This document shows positions 1 through 5,489 of a stretch of DNA of 6,418 bases, one piece after another. The DNA is from CAZJHM01 sp964545925 (lineage in GTDB: Archaea; Iainarchaeota; Iainarchaeia; Iainarchaeales; CAZJHM01): positions 1 to 6,418 of the forward strand of contig CAZJHM010000027.1 in assembly GCA_964545925.1 (NCBI GenBank), in the 5' to 3' direction. The position numbers and the translations under genes were made by a program. How positions within the stretch are numbered: the first letter of the stretch is position 1; each line of letters opens with the position of its first letter. The notes beneath the pieces are model-generated. The model worked only from the letters and a program-made list of their open reading frames with translations, was not told the origin of the DNA and did not search any database.

Positions 1-1
1 A

Positions 2-145
2 ATAATTTGGAGATTGAAAAGAGAGTTTGATTATTCCTGGTTCAAAAGACAAATACTGAGATTGCATAAGTTAAATTCTGAGGAAATAATTAAATATAGT
101 TGTTTTTTCTTAGATATTTTTTTGAGGGAAAAATCAGAGCAATAA
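2..145 (+). CDS. C-terminal fragment of an unidentified protein, cut by the window edge
   Basis: A frame open from the left edge runs 47 codons to a TAA at 143-145. In DNA this AT-rich a random frame of that length is uncommon, and its composition looks protein-like: mixed charged residues with spaced aromatic and aliphatic ones, such as Trp-Phe-Lys-Arg-Gln followed by Ile-Leu-Arg-Leu-His. The other forward frames stop early. No start is visible, so the gene must begin outside the window. Its last 12 bases overlap the end of the convergent membrane-protein gene. The fragment is too short to name a family. It could be chance, so confidence is moderate at best. Confidence 0.45.
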   Translation: MIWRLKREFDYSWFKRQILRLHKLNSEEIIKYSCFFLDIFLREKSEQ

Positions 146-604
146 AAGAATATAGAGGGAAAAGAACCAGATAAGTCCTGAGAAAAGAATCTTTGTTCCT
201 ATTTTAGAAGGTAGGAAAATATCAACCAAAAGGAAGAATGAATAGAAAAGTAAGAGAGAGAAAAGGATTGCTATTAAACCAAAGATTGTAAAAAATATTT
301 CGTTATTTTCAAGGCTAGTTGGCAAGAAAGATGCTATTAATGTGAGAATTATGATAAAGATAATTGTAAGAAAAAGAATTGCAGAATAACCACTTAGAAA
401 TTTTTTAGGATTAAATTTAGAGTTAGAGAGTTTGCATGCTCCTGCAACTAAGCCTGTTAAAAGAAGAGCATGTAAAAGAATTATGAAAAAATAAAAGAAT
501 ATGCGAGTTTTTGGAGAAGTCAAAACTACAAAAAGAACAAGAGCCACTATAAAATAAACTAAAGATTCTTTGTCTGCAAATGACTTAATTATTCCTGAAA
601 TCAT
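134..604 (-). CDS. Small polytopic membrane protein of unknown function (5 predicted helices)
   Basis: A 156-residue protein made almost entirely of hydrophobic segments. Counting from the ATG at 604, helices are visible at about residues 14-30, 35-56, 73-94, 103-131 and 137-156, joined by short loops; the Lys/Asn/Ser-rich loop at 58-70 is the longest. There is no cleavable signal peptide and no catalytic motif I recognise. Five helices at this size recalls the Yip1-type membrane family, but I see no diagnostic residue, so this is only a suggestion. A GTG at 613 would add three residues; I prefer the ATG because it is the stronger start codon and has an A/T-rich box at -29 to -22. The gene is divergent from fen, and its TGA is followed at once by five T on its own strand, a plausible archaeal terminator. 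Confidence 0.75.
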   Translation of the reverse strand: MISGIIKSFADKESLVYFIVALVLFVVLTSPKTRIFFYFFIILLHALLLTGLVAGACKLSNSKFNPKKFLSGYSAILFLTIIFIIILTLIASFLPTSLENNEIFFTIFGLIAILFSLLLFYSFFLLVDIFLPSKIGTKILFSGLIWFFSLYILLLL

Positions 605-625
605 ACTATACACTTGAACTTTAAA

Positions 626-653
626 GAATAAAAAGACTTTCTATTTTATATTT
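626..653. promoter_or_regulatory. Divergent promoter region between the membrane protein gene and fen
   Basis: The 51 bp between the two start codons hold two TATA-like boxes. AATAAAAA at 627-634 lies at -29 to -22 from the FEN1 ATG, the position expected for a leaderless archaeal transcript. Read on the other strand, almost the same bases (TTTTATTC, 633-626) lie at -29 to -22 from the ATG of the membrane protein gene. A stronger minus-strand TATAAAA at 650-644 would instead give that gene a leader of roughly 10-20 nt. No Shine-Dalgarno sequence precedes either start. Both assignments are inferred from spacing only. Confidence 0.5.
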
Positions 654-655
654 GT

Positions 656-1678
656 ATGGGTGTTGACTTAGGAGACTTGGTTTCTAAAGAAGAATTGAAA
701 CTTGAAAGTCTAAAAGGGAAGAAAATAGGAATAGATGCTTATAACACACTTTATCAGTTTTTGACTACAATAAGAGGAATAGATGGAGAACCTTTGAAGA
801 ATTCTCAAGGAGAAATAACTTCTCATTTGTCTGGATTATTTTATAGAACATCTAAACTAATGGAATATGGGGCTATGCCTGTTTTTGTTTTTGATGGAAA
901 AGCACCTATTGAAAAAGAAGAAACCAGAAGAAAGAGAGAAGAGATAAAAACAGATGCTGAAGACAAATACAAAAAAGCTTTAGAAGATGGCGATTTAGAA
1001 GAAGCTAGGAAATTTGCAGGAAGAACTGCAAGACTAACTGAGAAAATGAGAGAAGAGGCAAAAGAGTTGCTTGGTTATATGGGAGTACCTTGGATACAGG
1101 CTCCAAGTGAGGCTGAAGGACAATGTGCAGTAATGGTTAGAAAAGGAGAATTGTTTGGAAGTGTGAGTCAAGATTATGATTCTCTTCTCTTTGGTTGCCC
1201 TTTACTTTTTAGGAATGTGACTGTTAGTGGAAAAAGGAAAGCATTGAAGTCTAATTATTATTACACAGTTAATCCTGAAATGATTTATTTAGAAAAAACA
1301 CTTAAAGAGATTGGAATTGATAGAAAACAATTGATATGGCTTGGATTGTTGTTAGGAACTGATTTTAATGAAAAAATAAAAGGAATTGGACCTAAAAAAG
1401 GGATTGAGGCTGTTAAAGGAGCAGGGAGCTTTCCAGAAATTTTGGAAAAACTTGGGGCAAAGATTGAATATGATTGGGAAAAATTGGAGAATTTTTTCTT
1501 GGAACCTCCTTATGAAAAACTTAATTTCGAATATAAAGATGTACAGAGAGAGAAATTGATGGAATTTCTTATTGAGAGATATGATTTTTCCCTTGGAAGA
1601 ATAGAAGGAACAATTGAACGCCTAATTAGTGAAAGAGAGAAAAAAGAAAAGCAGAAAGAATTAAGTAAATGGTTCTGA
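656..1678 (+). CDS. fen: Flap endonuclease 1 (FEN1), structure-specific 5' nuclease
   Basis: A 340-residue protein, the usual length for archaeal FEN1. It cleaves 5' flaps left by strand displacement during Okazaki-fragment maturation and base-excision repair, guided by PCNA. The N-terminal nuclease domain starts with the family signature Met-Gly-Val-Asp-Leu-Gly-Asp-Leu. All metal-binding acids are present: D27, D80, E152, E154, D173, D175 and D236, matching the archaeal family numbering. The flexible arch lies around residues 85-135 and is rich in Lys/Glu. The helix-hairpin-helix that grips DNA follows D236 (Gly-Ile-Gly-Pro-Lys-Lys at 243-248). The protein ends in a textbook PCNA-interacting peptide, Q333 KEL SKWF. 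The initiator Gly-2, which is at the active site in this family, fixes the ATG at 656. It is convergent with the H1-tailed gene, 19 bp away. Nothing suggests truncation or transfer. Confidence 0.97.
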   Translation: MGVDLGDLVSKEELKLESLKGKKIGIDAYNTLYQFLTTIRGIDGEPLKNSQGEITSHLSGLFYRTSKLMEYGAMPVFVFDGKAPIEKEETRRKREEIKTDAEDKYKKALEDGDLEEARKFAGRTARLTEKMREEAKELLGYMGVPWIQAPSEAEGQCAVMVRKGELFGSVSQDYDSLLFGCPLLFRNVTVSGKRKALKSNYYYTVNPEMIYLEKTLKEIGIDRKQLIWLGLLLGTDFNEKIKGIGPKKGIEAVKGAGSFPEILEKLGAKIEYDWEKLENFFLEPPYEKLNFEYKDVQREKLMEFLIERYDFSLGRIEGTIERLISEREKKEKQKELSKWF

Positions 1679-1679
1679 A

Positions 1680-1685
1680 TTTTTT
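1680..1685 (+). terminator. U-tract terminator candidate after fen
   Basis: Six consecutive T begin one base after the fen TGA, followed by GG and another TTT. Archaeal RNA polymerase stops at such U-tracts without needing a hairpin. It lies in the 19-bp gap between two convergent genes. T-runs are common in this AT-rich DNA, so the call is tentative. Confidence 0.4.
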
Positions 1686-1697
1686 GGTTTGAAAGAA

Positions 1698-2795
1698 TTA
1701 GATATAAAGAAGGTTTGACTTTATTCCTTGGAGTTCTTCTATTGAAGAGATTTTCTTTGCATATGCTGGGAGAGATGTTTTCAGGAGTTCGTTTGGATCT
1801 CTTCCTTGTTCAATTGCTTCTTGTCCTATTTCTAGAATTGCTTTTGCTGTTTGATTTAGAGTTATTTTGTCTTTTGTTATGTGTGAGAAAGCAGGCAGGG
1901 AATGTAAAAGGAGAGAATCAGGAGAAATTCTCAATTCCATGGCTGAATTTGCTAAAGAAGCAAACATAAAGAGAATTTCATTTAGAGTTGAGACATTTTT
2001 TATTTTTGGGGCTTGTTGCCTTAAAGCTTTCAAGATTATTTCGGGTTCAGCTTTGGTATATGTTGAGATGTTTGCAATTACTTTTCCCATTGCTTCTAAA
2101 AGTTCCTTGTTTTTTGCTAAAGGTTTGTAAAAGGAAAGTTCTTCTGCAATTTGAGAAAATTTCAAACAATGAGAAGAATCAGCTATTGAGAGAAAAAGTC
2201 TTGCTAGATTTTTAAATTCATTCTCATCTGTTGTAAATTGCTTGAAATCTTTTGTGATTAATGTAAGAATTATATAAGGGGAGGTTCTTTTTTCCAGAGC
2301 TTGTTTAGAGAAGTCTAGAAGAAAGTCCTTGTTTATTGTTTCTGATAATTGGGCTAACAAGAAGATTAGTTCTTTTTTTTCTTCTTTTGAGAGATAAAGG
2401 AGCTGGAGAACTGCTTCTTTGTTTGGTAGAATGAAAGAAATATTTTTTAGTATTTCTTTTTCTTTCAGCCCATTTTCCATTAGTTTTTGGACTGAAGACT
2501 CCAGCTCCTGTTTAGGGATGGTTCTTAGTTGCTTGAAGATATTTGAAACAGGAGAGATTTTGAGGGATTTTAGATATATTTCTGTGTCTTTATGAATTTT
2601 CTTTTCTGATTTTTTTCCGGCTGGTTTTTTTCCGGCTGATTTGGATATTTGGGGTTTAAGTTTTTTCAGTTTAATTGGTTTTTTAGATTTCAAAGAGAGT
2701 TTTTTAGTAGATTTTTTAGATTTAGAGGGAGATTTAGAAAGAGCAGTCTTAGGACTGGGTTTTTTTCCTTTTATTGGTTTTTTCTTAATAGGCAT
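1698..2795 (-). CDS. Unrecognised protein: histone-H1-like lysine-rich tail plus an all-helical repeat body
   Basis: A 365-residue protein I cannot assign to a family. Residues 1-70 form a disordered, extremely basic tail: 28 lysines, two acidic residues, many Pro and Ser, a Ser-Pro-Lys at 14-16, Lys-Pro-Ile-Lys twice (6-9, 39-42) and a tandem (S/P)AGKK at 53-62. Such tails resemble histone H1 C-termini and typically bind nucleic acid. Residues 75-365 look all-helical. A recurring pattern Pro-x-x-(I/L)-L near P173, P251, P292 and P334 is spaced 78, 41 and 42 residues, suggesting a HEAT/ARM-like solenoid of about 41-residue units. There is no enzyme motif, signal peptide or membrane segment. 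It lies 38 bp downstream of hef on the same strand, so it may be co-transcribed, but it also has its own TATA-like box. A chromatin or fork-associated role is inference only. A ribosome- or RNA-binding role is equally possible. Confidence 0.8.
   Translation of the reverse strand: MPIKKKPIKGKKPSPKTALSKSPSKSKKSTKKLSLKSKKPIKLKKLKPQISKSAGKKPAGKKSEKKIHKDTEIYLKSLKISPVSNIFKQLRTIPKQELESSVQKLMENGLKEKEILKNISFILPNKEAVLQLLYLSKEEKKELIFLLAQLSETINKDFLLDFSKQALEKRTSPYIILTLITKDFKQFTTDENEFKNLARLFLSIADSSHCLKFSQIAEELSFYKPLAKNKELLEAMGKVIANISTYTKAEPEIILKALRQQAPKIKNVSTLNEILFMFASLANSAMELRISPDSLLLHSLPAFSHITKDKITLNQTAKAILEIGQEAIEQGRDPNELLKTSLPAYAKKISSIEELQGIKSNLLYI
2610..2638. repeat. Tandem 15-bp duplication inside the lysine-rich tail
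   Basis: Two identical 14-base blocks (TTTTTTTCCGGCTG on the plus strand) start at 2610 and 2625. The period is 15 bp, exactly five codons, giving Ser-Ala-Gly-Lys-Lys then Pro-Ala-Gly-Lys-Lys in the minus-strand protein. The copies also share the CCGG core, unusual for this AT-rich region, which suggests a recent in-frame duplication rather than convergence. It shows how the basic tail may grow. Confidence 0.8.
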
Positions 2796-2816
2796 ACTAA
2801 ATTAACAAAATAGAAG

Positions 2817-2824
2817 TTAATAAT
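2817..2824 (-). promoter_or_regulatory. TATA-like box for the H1-tailed protein gene
   Basis: ATTATTAA on the minus strand lies at -29 to -22 from the ATG at 2795, the spacing expected for a leaderless archaeal transcript. It sits in the 38-bp gap after the hef stop codon. No Shine-Dalgarno sequence precedes the start. This supports transcription independent of hef, without excluding read-through. Confidence 0.45.
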
Positions 2825-2833
2825 GATTAGGAG

Positions 2834-5044
2834 TTAATTTTCCTTATCTTCTTTAGGTTCTAAATAAGGTTTCCTAATTAAAGAGTAGATTTCTTTGGCT
2901 TTTTTGGGCCCAATTAACTCTGTTTTTTCCAGTTCTTTTTGGGGCGATAAGAAAATAGATTCTAAGGAACCCAGGTTTGAAAGAAGGGATTTTGAGGCTT
3001 TGGGCCCTATGTTTGGAAAACCTTGGATTATATATTCCATTTGTTCTTGGAGAGTTAGAGGTTTCTTCTCGGAGCGCAAAGAAACATCTTTTGATTTCAT
3101 TATTTGTTCTCTTTTTGCTATTGTAAAGAGATATTGGGATGTTTCTTTTGGGCCAGAAGTAAAGAAAATTGGAAGTTTGTAGTTTAAGAGAATTGAGGAA
3201 AGGGCTCCTCTCAAAGCATTTGGATGGATTTTTCTGGATTCAAAGAGCATTTCCAAGTTTCCTTCTAAAATCATAAGAGGATTTTGATATGAAGATTGGA
3301 GAGTTTCTATTTGCTTGAATAATCTTCCATCTACCAAACTAGAGGCAAAATCATTTACTGTTTTTCTTTCAACTGCGATTGTTGAAGAAAGAATATAATC
3401 AGCTGTTTCTAGTTGTTTTTCTTTTACAATTGCTCCTTGTTCAACCAAATGTTCTTTTACATAAGTGTTTTGTTCTCTTGTGTCTGCATAAATAAGAATA
3501 TCTTCCTCTTTCTTTACATATTTTGGCAAGATTGTTTGGTGTTTTTGCTGATTAGAAATGTTTTTTAAATTTGAATGCATTTTCTTTTCTTTGGATTGAG
3601 AAGTATAATAGTAATATTCATCTCTTGTTTTTTGAGTTATGAGTATTATTGTTTTTCCTTTTGCTATTCTTCCTGTTCTTCCTCTTCTTTGGATTGTTCT
3701 TATTTCACTTGGAACAGGTTCATAGAAAATTACTAAATCAACTGAGGGAATATCTAAACCTTCTTCTGCAACTGAACTTGCCACCAGAACATCAAAATCT
3801 TTATTTCTGAATTCTTGCAGTATTTTTGATTGTTCTTTTTGGGTTAGTCCTTTTTTCTCTTCTTTTTTTGCTTGTCCTATGAATTCTTTTGCATTTATGT
3901 TTGTTTTTCTTAGATGTTCGACTATGTTTGAAATTGAATCCCTGTAATTGCAGAAAACAATTATTTTTGAATTGTTATTGTCCTTTAATTGTTCCATGAT
4001 TATTTTTCTCAAAGTTTCTATTTTTGGATGTTCGGCTTTTTCTTCTAAATTTTCCATAAGAGAAAGTGCATCTTTTATTTTTTCTGAACTGAAAATTTTT
4101 GCTGCTGCTTTTGTTTTATCTTTTTTTAATTTTTCAATGTATTTTTTGAATGGAGGAATTCCTTGGGTTTCCAAAAGTGTTAGAGCATGTTCTATTTTTA
4201 CAACTGCTGCTAAGATGCTGATTGTTGTGTAAGAAGAAGGGTGTTTGTTTTTTTGTCTCATTAAACGAGATTGCATGTCTAAAAGATTTTTCTTTCTTAA
4301 AAAATGTTTTTCAGGTATGTTTGTTATTTGGGACAATCTTGTTGTTTGTTCTGAAACAAATTCTTTTATTTTGTCTTTTATTTGGTTTATTTCTTTTGGG
4401 AGAGAAACTGAAACCCATTCTAAATCTATGTCTTTTATGTAAGGTTTTACATCTTCGTCTGAATATTTTTTTATCTCTATGTTTTTTATATTGAGATTTT
4501 GGCAAACTTCCTCTATTTTTTCCTTAGTGCTTCCTGGAGAAGCAGTTAAGGCTAAGATTAAACCATTTGGATTTTGTTGGTTGTATGCTTTTGCTAGATA
4601 GACATATGCATAAGAGCCAACTGCTCTATGGGATTCATCAAAGATTAAAAGAGAAGTTGATTGGAAATCTGCGATTCCTTTTAAAATCATTTTTTCTAAA
4701 GTTTGAGGTGTTGCTGAAATTACTCTTGCTTTTTGAAATATTTCTTTTCTTTCTTTTGTTTGTTCTCCTGTTAGTAAAAGAATTTCTTCTTCTGGAATAT
4801 TTAAAAACTTTATAAATGACTGATAATGTTGTTTTGCTAAAGGTTTTGTTGGAGAAAGAAAAATTACTTTCCCTTGTGGGTATTTTTCAGCTGTTAAAAG
4901 AATTGCAACTATTGTTTTTCCTAAGGCTGTTGGAGCAACAACTAAAGTGTTTCCTTGTTCCAGAGTTCTTTGAGTTAGTATTTCTTGGTAATCTCTTCTT
5001 TCTATTGTTTCTGGTTTTATTAGGGGATGGGAAATATAAGGCAT
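2834..5044 (-). CDS. hef: Hef: FANCM/XPF-family helicase-nuclease
   Basis: A 736-residue fusion of a superfamily-2 helicase with an XPF-type nuclease, as in archaeal Hef, which remodels and cuts stalled forks and other branched DNA. Helicase part: Walker A APTALGKT at 37-44, Walker B DESH at 136-139, motif III TAS at 167-169, motif IV near 360-370, motif V around 421-433 and motif VI QRRGRTGR at 452-459. The region between about 200 and 350 is the family's inserted helical domain. Nuclease part: DTRE at 521-524, D549 and the hallmark ERK at 559-561 followed by DGR at 572-574, all metal-site residues intact. Two helix-hairpin-helix units close the protein at about 668-725 (IGPK at 679 and 711). 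The length fits full-length euryarchaeal-type Hef. Minor oddities are DESH where DEAH is usual and Ala in place of the usual Gly at residue 40 of Walker A. Both domains should be active. Confidence 0.96.
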   Translation of the reverse strand: MPYISHPLIKPETIERRDYQEILTQRTLEQGNTLVVAPTALGKTIVAILLTAEKYPQGKVIFLSPTKPLAKQHYQSFIKFLNIPEEEILLLTGEQTKERKEIFQKARVISATPQTLEKMILKGIADFQSTSLLIFDESHRAVGSYAYVYLAKAYNQQNPNGLILALTASPGSTKEKIEEVCQNLNIKNIEIKKYSDEDVKPYIKDIDLEWVSVSLPKEINQIKDKIKEFVSEQTTRLSQITNIPEKHFLRKKNLLDMQSRLMRQKNKHPSSYTTISILAAVVKIEHALTLLETQGIPPFKKYIEKLKKDKTKAAAKIFSSEKIKDALSLMENLEEKAEHPKIETLRKIIMEQLKDNNNSKIIVFCNYRDSISNIVEHLRKTNINAKEFIGQAKKEEKKGLTQKEQSKILQEFRNKDFDVLVASSVAEEGLDIPSVDLVIFYEPVPSEIRTIQRRGRTGRIAKGKTIILITQKTRDEYYYYTSQSKEKKMHSNLKNISNQQKHQTILPKYVKKEEDILIYADTREQNTYVKEHLVEQGAIVKEKQLETADYILSSTIAVERKTVNDFASSLVDGRLFKQIETLQSSYQNPLMILEGNLEMLFESRKIHPNALRGALSSILLNYKLPIFFTSGPKETSQYLFTIAKREQIMKSKDVSLRSEKKPLTLQEQMEYIIQGFPNIGPKASKSLLSNLGSLESIFLSPQKELEKTELIGPKKAKEIYSLIRKPYLEPKEDKEN

Positions 5045-5065
5045 AAGAAAAAATGGGAGAAAGGG

Positions 5066-5073
5066 TTTTTATG
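5066..5073 (-). promoter_or_regulatory. TATA-like box for hef
   Basis: CATAAAAA on the minus strand lies at -29 to -22 from the hef ATG, closely matching the AATAAAAA at the same distance from fen. The bases before the ATG are pyrimidine-rich with no Shine-Dalgarno sequence, which fits a leaderless mRNA. Assigned by position and composition only. Confidence 0.5.
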
Positions 5074-5126
5074 TTCTGTGGTAGTGTTTTGCCGACTTTT
5101 TTTCCTAAGAAAATAATTTGATTAAC

Positions 5127-5146
5127 CTTTTCTTTTCAAAGAAAAG
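5127..5146. repeat. Perfect inverted repeat upstream of hef
   Basis: CTTTTCTTT (5127-5135) and AAAGAAAAG (5138-5146) are perfect reverse complements around a 2-base centre. A real hairpin would open to an 8-bp stem with a 4-base loop. It lies about 85-100 bp before the hef start. A weaker relative, TTTTC-CTAA-GAAAA, lies at 5100-5113 and a stronger one at 5334-5365. It could be a protein-binding palindrome, a terminator for transcripts entering from the tRNA, or low-complexity sequence. Confidence 0.5.
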
Positions 5147-5149
5147 TTC

Positions 5150-5204
5150 TTAATTTCTCAATCTGGTTTCTTTTTACTTAATTTTTTTCTTTTCCTAAAG
5201 AAAA
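5150..5204. repeat. Left copy of an exact 55-bp direct repeat flanking the gap
   Basis: The 55 bases ending immediately before the N run are identical, base for base, to the 55 bases that begin immediately after it. The repeat is AT-rich and ends in part of a hairpin. Because both copies abut the N run exactly, this is more likely an overlap between two contig ends than a biological repeat. Confidence 0.9.
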
Positions 5205-5304
5205 NNNNNNNNNNNNNNNNNNNNNNNNNNNNNNNNNNNNNNNNNNNNNNNNNNNNNNNNNNNNNNNNNNNNNNNNNNNNNNNNNNNNNNNNNNNNNNNN
5301 NNNN
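5205..5304. other. Assembly gap of exactly 100 N
   Basis: One hundred unknown bases, a round number usually used as a placeholder of unknown length. The identical 55-bp flanks suggest that the true gap may be zero or negative, with the flanks being one sequence. The distance between the tRNA and hef is therefore not reliable. Confidence 0.97.
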
Positions 5305-5359
5305 TTAATTTCTCAATCTGGTTTCTTTTTACTTAATTTTTTTCTTTTCCTAAAGAAAA
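5305..5359. repeat. Right copy of the exact 55-bp direct repeat flanking the gap
   Basis: Identical over all 55 bases to 5150-5204. It runs into the tRNA 3' flank, and its last 26 bases form most of the hairpin next to the tRNA. Collapsing the two copies would give a continuous spacer between hef and the tRNA. Confidence 0.9.
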
Positions 5360-5365
5360 AAATTA
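5334..5365 (-). terminator. Hairpin and U-tract directly after the tRNA
   Basis: A perfect 14-bp inverted repeat (5334-5347 with 5352-5365) encloses a 4-base loop and starts at the base after the tRNA discriminator. Read on the minus strand, the tRNA is followed by TAA then seven T (5362-5356), a typical archaeal termination signal. The stem is nearly all A-U with one G-C pair, so the T-run is probably the active element; the hairpin might also guide 3'-end trimming. Confidence 0.6.
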
Positions 5366-5450
5366 CGCGGAGAGCGGGATTTGAACCCGCGTGAGCTTGC
5401 GCTCAGCAGCTTAGCAGGCTGCCGCCGTAACCAAACTGGGCCATCTCCGC
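5366..5450 (-). tRNA. tRNA-Ser(GCU)
   Basis: An 85-base cloverleaf on the minus strand. The acceptor stem GCGGAGA pairs with TCTCCGC, followed by discriminator G (5366). The D arm is GCC/GGC. The anticodon stem GCAGC/GCTGC closes the loop CTGCTAA with anticodon GCT, reading AGC/AGU serine codons. A long variable arm, TGAGC-GCAA-GCTCA, and the G discriminator are serine identity features. The T arm GCGGG-TTCGAAT-CCCGC is canonical. No intron and no encoded CCA, so the tail is added by the CCA enzyme, as usual in archaea. It is far more GC-rich than its surroundings. It lies 33 bp after the exchanger gene on the same strand. Confidence 0.97.
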
Positions 5451-5471
5451 ATAGAAAAAGGGTTGGAAAAG

Positions 5472-5489
5472 TAATAAAAAGGTTTATAG
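5472..5489 (-). promoter_or_regulatory. Promoter candidates for tRNA-Ser
   Basis: Two A/T boxes lie upstream on the minus strand. CTATAAAC (5489-5482) overlaps the stop codon of the exchanger gene and would start transcription about 10 bases before the mature tRNA. TTTTATTA (5479-5472) lies at -29 to -22 from the first tRNA base, which would start transcription at that base. The first is closer to the canonical TATA box. The choice cannot be made from sequence alone. Confidence 0.45.

Larger units (their letters stand above)
5045..5204. other. Non-coding stretch upstream of hef, left of the gap
   Basis: This 160-bp part of the hef-tRNA spacer contains the hef TATA-like box, two TTTTC/GAAAA inverted repeats and the left 55-bp repeat copy. 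The only open frame starting at ATG is a 22-codon one at 5053-5121 (plus), which overlaps the hef promoter and looks accidental. I see no RNA gene here. Confidence 0.6.

Noticed and set aside
1715..2215. Plus-strand open frames across the H1-tailed gene
   Set aside because: They are Leu/Phe/Val-rich mirror images of a minus-strand gene full of Lys, Glu and Ser codons, with no promoter or recognisable domain.
656..5044. fen and hef as part of a defence island or mobile element
   Set aside because: Both are full-length housekeeping archaeal repair genes with intact motifs, and no defence, phage or integrase gene is present in the window.
2895..5046. Several plus-strand and one minus-strand open frames inside hef
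   Set aside because: The minus-strand hef frame has intact helicase and nuclease motifs throughout, so these are shadow frames.
5053..5121. 22-codon plus-strand mini-ORF upstream of hef
   Set aside because: It overlaps the hef promoter on the opposite strand, is very short, and has no promoter or ribosome-binding signal of its own.
5150..5359. A CRISPR array, attachment-site duplication or transposon ends around the tRNA
   Set aside because: There are only two copies, both exactly touching an N gap, with no spacers, integrase or transposase. The repeat lies outside the tRNA, unlike a typical att duplication of its 3' end.
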